64,000 nucleotides of DNA, from NCBI GenBank assembly GCA_050946535.1, contig JBMNUZ010000004.1:62001-126000 (forward strand). The letters are read 5' to 3'. Below, piece after piece: positions 57,629 through 64,000 of the stretch (within the stretch, counting starts at the first letter, position 1; every line of letters begins with the position of its first letter). Position numbers and translations under genes: made by a program. Source of the DNA: RUG708 sp050946535 (GTDB lineage: Bacteria > Bacillota > Clostridia > Peptostreptococcales > Anaerovoracaceae). A model generated the notes under the pieces. It had not been told where the DNA came from and ran no database searches. It worked only from the letters and a program-made list of their open reading frames with translations.

Positions 57629-58738
57629 TTAAACGTCTTCGGCCATATCCTTCATATCGAGCTTCGACTTGATGAACTCCCCGCCTTCTTTTCTGATGAA
57701 GACAGTTCCGACCTCTGCATCGAGAAGAGGCACGATCGTCGGATCGAAGTTTGCAACTACGTTGAGCGTAAAGATGTTGGAGTTCTCTCTGTTCGCCGAA
57801 TATTCCTTGCTCTCGTCGCCCGCAAAGAACCTCCAGCCTGAATCCGGGAAGTTCTTGAACGGCTTCTCTCTGTAAATCATGCAAGGAAGGACTCCGTCGA
57901 CGCTGACCCTGTCGGAGACGAAGCTGCCTCTGCTTCCGAGCTCGCCCTTCACGAGAGGTTCGAGATTATCTTTATCGATCATCGGGAAGTATTCTTTCTT
58001 CGTATACCAGTTATATACCTTCCAGACATTGACCCTCTTATCCAGGAAGAGCTGTTCGACCTTTTTGACGAGATAATCGAAGCTCTTTCTCGCTTCGAGC
58101 TCGTCGAATCCTGAATTCTTGTACGCCGAATATGCGCCTCCCGCGACGAAGCTTACCGCATAGTCGGCCCAGTTAGTGAAGTTCTTGAGCAGAGGCTTGA
58201 TGAGATCCCCCATCATCTCTCTTGCCGACGGTTCATTGAAGTAATCTGCGTAGACGCACTCCCTTATAAGTTTGATGCTCAGAGCCATATCCCAGCCGAA
58301 ATATCCGTGTTTCCCCACGACGTCCTTGAAATTTGAGGTAAAATCGTGGCATTTCAAGAATGAATTTCTGCCCTTCTCGGACATCTTCTCCACTTCGATA
58401 TTGAAATTGCCGCTGTCATACATCATGAACTGGGCGTACTGCCAGTGAGTCCCGCGCAGGCACCCTCTCGAGATAACCTGCATGGCTGTCTCTTCATCTA
58501 TAATTCCGAAGCTCTTCAGATCCTCGTCTATCTTTGTCCTGTTTGCAGCATTGCCTGCAGGATCGACCATCTGGATATTCGTGAAATCGCTTCCGTCGAT
58601 CAGCGAATACGGAGCCGCGAGCAGAATCTCGAAATCTTCAAGCTTGGTATATGTAATATCATGGTCCAGATCTCTGATCTTCCCGAGAAGTTCCTTCAGA
58701 GTCTTTTCATAGTAAGAAGGCTGAGCAGCATTTTCCAT
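57629..58738 (-). CDS. DUF1266-DUF2185 two-domain protein
   Basis: This 369-residue protein appears to join a DUF1266 domain (about 75-235; GYFGWDMALSIKLIRECVY and NWADYAVSFVAGGAYSAY) with a DUF2185 domain (about 275-365; FPDSGWRFFAGDESKEY and DAEVGTVFIRKEGG). Both domains recur in immunity or polymorphic-toxin-associated proteins in other bacteria, but no toxin gene is adjacent. Its function is unknown. The ATG at 58738 is chosen over a GTG nine bases upstream; neither has an ideal ribosome binding site (GGAAAGG is 12 bases from the ATG). It has a long leader and a long 3' end. Confidence 0.65.
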   Translation of the reverse strand: MENAAQPSYYEKTLKELLGKIRDLDHDITYTKLEDFEILLAAPYSLIDGSDFTNIQMVDPAGNAANRTKIDEDLKSFGIIDEETAMQVISRGCLRGTHWQYAQFMMYDSGNFNIEVEKMSEKGRNSFLKCHDFTSNFKDVVGKHGYFGWDMALSIKLIRECVYADYFNEPSAREMMGDLIKPLLKNFTNWADYAVSFVAGGAYSAYKNSGFDELEARKSFDYLVKKVEQLFLDKRVNVWKVYNWYTKKEYFPMIDKDNLEPLVKGELGSRGSFVSDRVSVDGVLPCMIYREKPFKNFPDSGWRFFAGDESKEYSANRENSNIFTLNVVANFDPTIVPLLDAEVGTVFIRKEGGEFIKSKLDMKDMAEDV

Positions 58739-59129
58739 AATATGCACGCACCTTTCCTTTCAACAAAAACAATAAAAATTTCTATATGATGCCTGTGAGC
58801 CGTGAAAAGGCTTCAGCAAAAACAAGGGCGCACGAAAAGCGCCGCAGCCAGCGTTGATCACACCGGAAAGGAGCACGAACAAATGCTCCCTGTTAAGTAT
58901 AACATATATTAATTACCCTCTAAGTGTGAAATTATTGATATACAAAATAATTAATTCAATGAAAAACAAATCCCGCGTCAGCTCCGCTGACAAAGATTTA
59001 TCAATGCTTCACGCTCCGCACAGGAATAGCCGGAAAAAGCAAAAGACCGCGCCGGAAATTCCGGCGCGGTCACCTCATGCAGCATTGGTATGCCGCATGA
59101 CTGATTCAAAGCAAATATCGTTGTCTGAA
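58739..59129. other. Intergenic region between the DUF1266-DUF2185 gene and the flavoprotein operon
   Basis: It contains the flavoprotein operon terminator (59045-59071), a further hairpin GTCAGC-TCC-GCTGAC (58977-58991), and a minus extended -10 TGTTATACT (58904-58896) for the DUF1266-DUF2185 gene. That transcript would begin with a GGAGCA/TGCTCC stem-loop (58869-58889). No gene was seen. Confidence 0.6.
59045..59071 (-). terminator. Terminator of the flavoprotein operon
   Basis: The perfect 11-bp stem GACCGCGCCGG with CCGGCGCGGTC is followed on the minus strand by TTTTGCTTTTTCC. Confidence 0.9.
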
Positions 59130-60842
59130 TTATTTAACAACAGTCTTGCTGCAAGTCCATGAAGGCATAGGGAACTTGTCTGGAACATCCCAGTCGATCA
59201 TGTCGTGCATCCACTCTGCTCTCTGTACGAAGATATCGTGTGCAAGAGGTACAGGAGGGTGGCAGATCCACTTAGGGTCAAATTCGTTCTTAACCTTGAG
59301 GAGCCAGATATGGTAGTTAGGACCATACTGAGGACCAGTGAGGAACAGCGGCTGATGAGGGCCGAGGTGTGATGAATAGAATCCATACTTGATGTTCATC
59401 TTTGATGTAGCAAGGAAGAATCTATCAACACCTGAAGTATCTTCGTCCTGATCCCAGTAAATCAGGAATTCTGAATAGCCCTGATGGCCGTTTTCGAATG
59501 CCTGGAACCAGCCTGGGTCTTCGAAGTCTGGGAACAGAGGAGGTGTGAATCCGTCAACATTCTTTCCAGAAGTGATGATTCTCGGATCTCCGCCGCCCGG
59601 TACGTCCTTGACGTCCTGCATGTTGTTCTTCTTCAGTTCTGCGAAGTGTTCGCCGTGAGCTACAGCCTGGTTCATCGATTCGATTACGAATTCTACTGAT
59701 ACGTATGAACCAGTCATCAGCCACATTCCTGAAGAGTCTGCGTTCTTCAGCCATGACTCGTCTGAAGGCTTAGTTCTTCTCTTGTGTGAGCCTTCGAACT
59801 GAGCGAAGATCTCATCCAGAACAGCCTGCTCATAAGCGAACTGATCAGGTGAAGCATATCCTACTACAAGTACTCTAACGAGGAAGAAGTTCCTCAGTGT
59901 TTCCTCATTTTCCTTCAGCCAGATCTCCCAGAATTCTTCTTTATCTTCTGCCTTTGCTATAGCTCTCCAGAATACAGGTACCTTTGTGCATGCTGCGCAA
60001 ACTTCTGCTTCGCCGATGTCGTACATAGCCTGTACCTGATCAGCTTTGTTTGTAACCTGATAGTTTGTCCACTCAACGCGGTCAGGAACGAGCTTCAGAT
60101 GAGTATTAGGAGCAATACCCTCTGGAACAAGTGACTGCTGAATGAACGGCAGATACTTAACAGCCATTCTGGTTACGATACCGAGGCATCCACGGAGACC
60201 AGTGAATCCTCTCAGGATAGCTCTCAGGTCAGGACCAGGACCTTCGCCCCAGAACGGATCGTCTGAAGTAGCCAGCGAACCCATTCTTACGACTTCGCCC
60301 TCAGGAAGAACGAGCTCAGTACCGAGGATTCTTCTGTGAGGAAGACCGATCTTCAGTGAAAGAGGTGACCAGCCGTCGCCGAGGAGGTTAGCGATTGCGG
60401 AACACTGAGCGCCGCCGCCGCCGATTACGCCGTAAGCACCCTTGTTGAATGCTTCCTGCTGCAGCGATGCGTAGATGATTCCAGGGCCGACATCAGCATA
60501 GATGTGCTTCTCATCCCACTCGAAGTGCTGCATACGCTTCATATCGATGATAAGTTCATCATCAGCGTGGCAGTGAGTCTTAGGACCATAGAATCCAGTT
60601 GCATATGGAACATATGGAACATTATATCTGTTGCAGATCTTTACTAACTTAACGAGTTCTTCTGTGTCAGCAGGAAGTGCTACTGCACAAGGGAGAACAG
60701 TCATTACTCTCTCATATCCGAGACCAGCTTCGAATCCGCCCGGACCTGATTTGTAAGCCTGCATTATAACAGGATCTTCTGAGATATACTTGGAGCCAAC
60801 TACGGCTTCCATTGCTTTTATAGCCTGAACTGATATACTCAT
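59130..60842 (-). CDS. FAD-linked oxidase, PCMH/VAO type, divergent large subunit
   Basis: This 570-residue flavoprotein has a PCMH-type FAD-binding domain (about 45-245): LPADTEELVKLVKICNRYNVP, a loop VPYATGFYGPKTHCHADD where many relatives have PxGGGT, and GVIGGGGAQCSAIANLLG. A VAO-like substrate domain follows (about 260-570), rich in Trp, His and Tyr, ending PMPSWTCSKTVVK. It recalls p-cresol methylhydroxylase/vanillyl-alcohol oxidase subunits. It comes 15 bases after an iron-sulphur gene in an operon with a second flavoprotein (GlcDEF-like plan). The strong GGGAGGTGA start suggests high expression. Substrate unknown: a 2-hydroxyacid or an aromatic alcohol are both possible. Confidence 0.8.
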   Translation of the reverse strand: MSISVQAIKAMEAVVGSKYISEDPVIMQAYKSGPGGFEAGLGYERVMTVLPCAVALPADTEELVKLVKICNRYNVPYVPYATGFYGPKTHCHADDELIIDMKRMQHFEWDEKHIYADVGPGIIYASLQQEAFNKGAYGVIGGGGAQCSAIANLLGDGWSPLSLKIGLPHRRILGTELVLPEGEVVRMGSLATSDDPFWGEGPGPDLRAILRGFTGLRGCLGIVTRMAVKYLPFIQQSLVPEGIAPNTHLKLVPDRVEWTNYQVTNKADQVQAMYDIGEAEVCAACTKVPVFWRAIAKAEDKEEFWEIWLKENEETLRNFFLVRVLVVGYASPDQFAYEQAVLDEIFAQFEGSHKRRTKPSDESWLKNADSSGMWLMTGSYVSVEFVIESMNQAVAHGEHFAELKKNNMQDVKDVPGGGDPRIITSGKNVDGFTPPLFPDFEDPGWFQAFENGHQGYSEFLIYWDQDEDTSGVDRFFLATSKMNIKYGFYSSHLGPHQPLFLTGPQYGPNYHIWLLKVKNEFDPKWICHPPVPLAHDIFVQRAEWMHDMIDWDVPDKFPMPSWTCSKTVVK

Positions 60843-60857
60843 TATTTCACCTCCCGA

Positions 60858-62303
60858 TTAAAGCGCTGCAACAATAAGTTCGGTGATATCGATAGCCTTG
60901 ATGCCATCCTTAGGATCAGCATAAGTATTGAATGCATCTCTAACCTGAGGATCAGCCGAAACTATAGTCTCGATACCGAGATACTTAGCTTCTTCAAGAC
61001 GTTTTTCAGTAGCGAACTTGGTTAAAGCCGGGAATGCGATGTCAGTTCCGCGTCCAGCGCAGATATCTAATGCATTCTCTCTGATTCTGATGAATTCAGT
61101 ATTGTCAGCGCCAGGTACAGCAGCCATGATAGTTCTTGCTTCTTTGTACAGACCCTGACGGCCTCTTCTTCTTCTCTGGCCCGGATAGATCATGCCCATC
61201 CAGCCTCTCTCGCCCTTGTAAGGTGTCCAGTCATCACAGAGTCTGGAAACTGAAGAAGCATCGTGATAAGCGATTCTGCTGTCAATAGGAGTTGTAAGAG
61301 TAAGAGTACCATCTTCGATTGCCTTAGCAGCGAGTTCCATGATATGAACAACCTTGAAACCGAGGTCAGCAGTCGCAATGTTAAGTACCTTAGGAATATC
61401 AGCTTTTAATGTTCTGTAAACTTCAGCGTCGGAAACGACAACTGTCGAAGCTCCTGTAGCCTTGATAGCGTCAACTGTTTCCTTGGCGATCTTCTTGGCT
61501 TCATCCATCATACCAATTGAGATTACGACGTTACCTTCGTTTTTCTCATTGTCTAAGAGCATGAAGTCGATACCGAGTTTTTCAAGAATCTTTGCAGTTG
61601 CCTGTGCAATCTGAGGGTTCTTGTATGAAGTATTGTCGCCTACATAGTAAAGAGTGTCAGCCTTCTTGGCTACCTTTACGCCCTTTGCCCAGGCTTTGCG
61701 ATCTTCTTTTGAACCGTAGATGTTGCCAGTCTCGAGGATCTTGTCAACTGCAGCCTTGTGTGCAGGAAGAGGAGCAACTCCGTCCTGTACAGCCTTAACT
61801 CTGAGTGCTTCGAGTGAAAGCTCAACTTCGAGGTCGAGGTTTCTCTTGCATGCTACGTCGCAGGCACCGCAGAGAGGGCATGAATAGAGGATATTAACGA
61901 GAGTCGGTGTCCATTCGAGGTCGCCTTCGAGGAGGCCTACGCCGATTCTCATCTTACCCATAGCACCATAAGCATCGAAGTCATTGAACAGGTTGGACGG
62001 GCATCTTACGTTGAATTTTACTCCAGGATTGTAAGTATGCTCTACCCAGTAGCAGCCCTTGCACTTGATGCAGTGGTCCATATCATACTTGAAGTTTGAC
62101 GCATCTTCAATGTTGAACTCTAACGGAGTTCTCGGAGTCTTGAACCTTGCGTGCGAAGTTCCCATAGGACCATATTCAGGGTCCATTTCGGATAATTTAT
62201 AACGCGCACCGGTTAATGATTTATCTTTTGCAATATCCTTTGCAAGTTCCATGTTGGCCTTGCTCGAGGACATGTCGAAACGGCTGTTAGAATCTACTGC
62301 CAT
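60858..62303 (-). CDS. 2x[4Fe-4S] iron-sulphur protein linking two flavoproteins
   Basis: This 481-residue protein carries two four-cysteine clusters near the N-terminus: C78-x2-C81-x2-C84-x16-C101-Pro and C142-x2-C145-x2-C148-x3-C152. The rest has few cysteines; the CCG domains of heterodisulfide reductase or GlcF are not evident, and an HDASSVSRLC segment is only a faint echo. It probably passes electrons between its flavoprotein neighbours and a soluble acceptor. GAAAGGAGGAA precedes the ATG. No transmembrane helix was seen. Confidence 0.85.
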   Translation of the reverse strand: MAVDSNSRFDMSSSKANMELAKDIAKDKSLTGARYKLSEMDPEYGPMGTSHARFKTPRTPLEFNIEDASNFKYDMDHCIKCKGCYWVEHTYNPGVKFNVRCPSNLFNDFDAYGAMGKMRIGVGLLEGDLEWTPTLVNILYSCPLCGACDVACKRNLDLEVELSLEALRVKAVQDGVAPLPAHKAAVDKILETGNIYGSKEDRKAWAKGVKVAKKADTLYYVGDNTSYKNPQIAQATAKILEKLGIDFMLLDNEKNEGNVVISIGMMDEAKKIAKETVDAIKATGASTVVVSDAEVYRTLKADIPKVLNIATADLGFKVVHIMELAAKAIEDGTLTLTTPIDSRIAYHDASSVSRLCDDWTPYKGERGWMGMIYPGQRRRRGRQGLYKEARTIMAAVPGADNTEFIRIRENALDICAGRGTDIAFPALTKFATEKRLEEAKYLGIETIVSADPQVRDAFNTYADPKDGIKAIDITELIVAAL

Positions 62304-62325
62304 ATCTTATTTCCTCCTTTCTCAA

Positions 62326-63798
62326 TTAGAAGCACAGAGTTCCAGGATTTAATATGTTCTTCTCGTCGAAGATACCCTTTAATCTCTTAAGAACTGCAGT
62401 GTAGTTTCCAGCTCTGTCGTAGATAAGAGGTACAAGGCGGTCGCCATATGGTCTCGTGAACTGAGCTCCCTCTGAGAGGAATTTTGAGCCAGCTTCGTAA
62501 ACTATGTCTGAAATGTCAGCCTTGGCATCTTCGTCTTCAGGATCATAGAAGAAAGTGAACATGAGCTGAGAAGCTCTGTTGTGCTCAATTGGCTGCTGGT
62601 AAATACCAACTGCAGTATGAGGATAATTGTGCTTTGCGAGAATTTCGTTCATCTCGTCTACATACTGCTGAGCCTTTTCAGGACGGCAGATGAAGAAGAG
62701 ATCTTCATATGCACCATTCGGAGTCTGTTTCCATGAAGGTCCTTCCCAAGGAGTCTTGAGAGCTTTCAGGATCTTTCTGCCGAGTCCAGGGAATCCTGGA
62801 AGTGCAGGCTTGAATGTGATGTCCTTGAATGTAGTATCGAGAACTTCCTTCAGGTACTTCTCTTCGTAAGCGATCTTCATTTCAGGAAGTCTGAGAAGAC
62901 CAGAAAGAACCATTACGAGAGTGTATTCCGGAAGCTTCTTGCAAAGTTCTGGAATGTCTTCCGGTTTGTCAGCGATGATAGAAGCAAGGTCAACCTTATT
63001 GAGAATAACTATTTCCTGACCGATTCTTCTAGGCATAACCTTGTATAAGAACTGATTAAGTGAGTCAAGATCATCTGAAGGAGCGAAATAAACCTTATCG
63101 ATTCTGCTCTTGATTTCGATCTTTGCCTGCATCCAGGTAACGATACCCATAGTGCCCTGAGCACCCTGTACGAGACGATAGAAATCGAGTCCCGGGCCTG
63201 AAGGGTCAACGCCTCTTGTCCAGGTAGCGCCTGTATCTCCGAGTACCTTTGTAGCGTCGAAAGCGTGAGCAGAAGCAGAACCTGCTCTGAATACGGAACC
63301 GTCGCCGTAAACGATTTCCATTGACTGAGTAGGTTCACCGTAATCGTAAACTGTGTTAGTGATGAGAGCTCTGTCAAGAGTATCAGAAAGAACTGATCTG
63401 TCGGCTTCAGCAGTAAGAGGCATCATAACTCTTAAGCCCTGTGCGTCGAGAGCATCGTAAAGCTGCTTCCAAGTAACACCTGGCTGGAATCTTGCTGTCT
63501 TATTCTTTCTGTCGATTTCGAAGATCTTGTTCATGTTAGTCATGTCGATGACTATGCCACCCTGCTTAGGAATGGCTGAACCATATCTGTGGGTGTGTGA
63601 GCTTACTGGAACAACAGGAATGTTGTTTTCATAAGCGTATTTAACTACTGCGGAAACTTCTTCAGTTGACTCCGGCCAAACAACAGCGTCAGCATAACCT
63701 GCTGGACATAAGCTCATATCTGTTTCATAAGCTTTGAGATCGGCTGCGTCGTCACTTGCCTTACCAACCAACTTTTTGAGTTCATCGATCAATGCCAT
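62326..63798 (-). CDS. FAD-linked oxidase, PCMH type, second subunit
   Basis: This 490-residue flavoprotein has a PCMH-type FAD domain (about 35-215): PESTEEVSAVVKYAYENNIP, VPVSSHTHRYGSAIPKQ, QPGVTWKQLYDAL and QGAQGTMGIVTWMQAKI. A C-terminal FAD-linked oxidase domain (about 290-490) ends FDEKNILNPGTLCF, as in GlcD-like enzymes. It is the first gene of the three-gene operon. The start at 63798 has AAAGGAGGAAATG ten bases upstream; a longer frame lacks it. The FAD loop differs from classic D-lactate or glycolate dehydrogenases, so the substrate may be unusual. Confidence 0.85.
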   Translation of the reverse strand: MALIDELKKLVGKASDDAADLKAYETDMSLCPAGYADAVVWPESTEEVSAVVKYAYENNIPVVPVSSHTHRYGSAIPKQGGIVIDMTNMNKIFEIDRKNKTARFQPGVTWKQLYDALDAQGLRVMMPLTAEADRSVLSDTLDRALITNTVYDYGEPTQSMEIVYGDGSVFRAGSASAHAFDATKVLGDTGATWTRGVDPSGPGLDFYRLVQGAQGTMGIVTWMQAKIEIKSRIDKVYFAPSDDLDSLNQFLYKVMPRRIGQEIVILNKVDLASIIADKPEDIPELCKKLPEYTLVMVLSGLLRLPEMKIAYEEKYLKEVLDTTFKDITFKPALPGFPGLGRKILKALKTPWEGPSWKQTPNGAYEDLFFICRPEKAQQYVDEMNEILAKHNYPHTAVGIYQQPIEHNRASQLMFTFFYDPEDEDAKADISDIVYEAGSKFLSEGAQFTRPYGDRLVPLIYDRAGNYTAVLKRLKGIFDEKNILNPGTLCF

Positions 63799-63933
63799 AA
63801 ACTCATTTCCTCCTTTCAAGATAGTTGTAACTCTGATATTGTCGCTTCATCATCACTAATTTTTACCTGCAATGTGGAGGCTTCACTATGCTATGCCGAC
63901 GGGACGAATCATCATCCCGTCCGGCATATTCAC

Positions 63934-63962
63934 TATATAATTACGTTGATGAATTCTGACAA
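63934..63962 (-). promoter_or_regulatory. Promoter of the flavoprotein operon, with a hairpin leader
   Basis: The minus strand has TTGTCA (63962-63957), 17 bp and TATATA (63939-63934). Just downstream a strong stem, ATGCCGGACGGG with CCCGTCGGCAT (about 63892-63927), would form in the leader about 100 bases before the first start codon. No U-run follows, so it is not a simple terminator. Confidence 0.65.
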
Positions 63963-64000
63963 CTAATCTTATTAACTGCTTGCGCAGTGGAATTATTATA

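Noticed and set aside
57209..57841. Plus-strand reading frame of 210 codons
   Set aside because: It crosses the minus terminator at 57339-57364 and runs antisense into the DUF1266-DUF2185 gene.
59130..63798. Horizontal transfer of the flavoprotein operon
   Set aside because: The DNA looks somewhat less GC-rich with more A/T-ending codons than its neighbours, but ackA and rpmF look similar, so high expression explains it; no mobile element or repeat flanks it.
1..64000. CRISPR array, insertion sequence or prophage
   Set aside because: No regularly spaced identical repeats with unique spacers, and no transposase, integrase or phage structural genes were seen.

Overview
The window looks like chromosomal DNA of an anaerobic Gram-positive bacterium of the Clostridia. 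The signs are Firmicutes-type gene orders (ftsK-rimO-pgsA-cinA-recA; xseA-xseB-ispA-dxs-tlyA; recG with asp23; rsmD-coaD), a Firmicutes-type LexA box, strong GGAGG ribosome binding sites, the acetylated DAP route to lysine, and acetate kinase with phosphotransacetylase. A lineage near the amino-acid-fermenting Anaerovoracaceae/Family XIII group is a guess. No tRNA, rRNA, CRISPR array, transposase or phage gene was seen. Most genes are on the minus strand.

Layout: 1-7264 (minus) holds ftsK, rimO, pgsA, cinA and the first 313 codons of recA, which has its own SOS-type promoter. 7849-12315 (plus) holds a beta-carbonic anhydrase and a lysine/DAP operon asd-dapA-dapB-dapH with a structured leader. 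12435-19228 (minus) holds an SDR reductase, a small membrane protein, rpmF, ackA, tmcAL, a coiled-coil protein, coaD, rsmD and pta. 19652-27611 (minus) is recG, asp23, miaB and a heterodimeric ABC exporter. 28076-36975 is mixed: yjbQ, a small unknown, thrH, a lone cobI, a polysaccharide deacetylase, panC, a cytidylate-kinase-like protein, a C39-like protein, a DUF1848 protein and a HAD phosphatase.

37377-43670 (minus) is xseA-xseB-ispA-[OLE RNA]-oapA-dxs-tlyA. The 600-base gap between ispA and oapA is almost certainly an OLE (ornate, large, extremophilic) non-coding RNA. Downstream of it lies the gene for its membrane partner OapA, with the DxxxD motif intact. This is the most striking known-class element here.

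43682-46695 carries mtnA with a class II aldolase (methylthioribose/5-deoxyribose salvage) and an alanyl-tRNA editing enzyme. 47206-49797 is the paired radical-SAM/DUF2344 module. 49929-51713 encodes an unusual fusion of nucleotidyltransferase, HD and histidine-phosphatase domains. 52229-56995 has a zinc phospholipase C-like protein and a marR-ABC-ABC operon with two clear operators. 57629-58738 is a DUF1266-DUF2185 protein.

59130-63798 (minus) is a three-gene operon: two different VAO/PCMH-type flavoproteins around a 2x[4Fe-4S] protein. It resembles glycolate oxidase GlcDEF in plan but the sequences diverge, and its consensus ribosome binding sites suggest strong expression. It is the best candidate for an uncharacterised enzyme. 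Several intergenic regions contain degenerate short repeats placed just after stop codons, and one contains a plausible free-standing small RNA (52017-52155).
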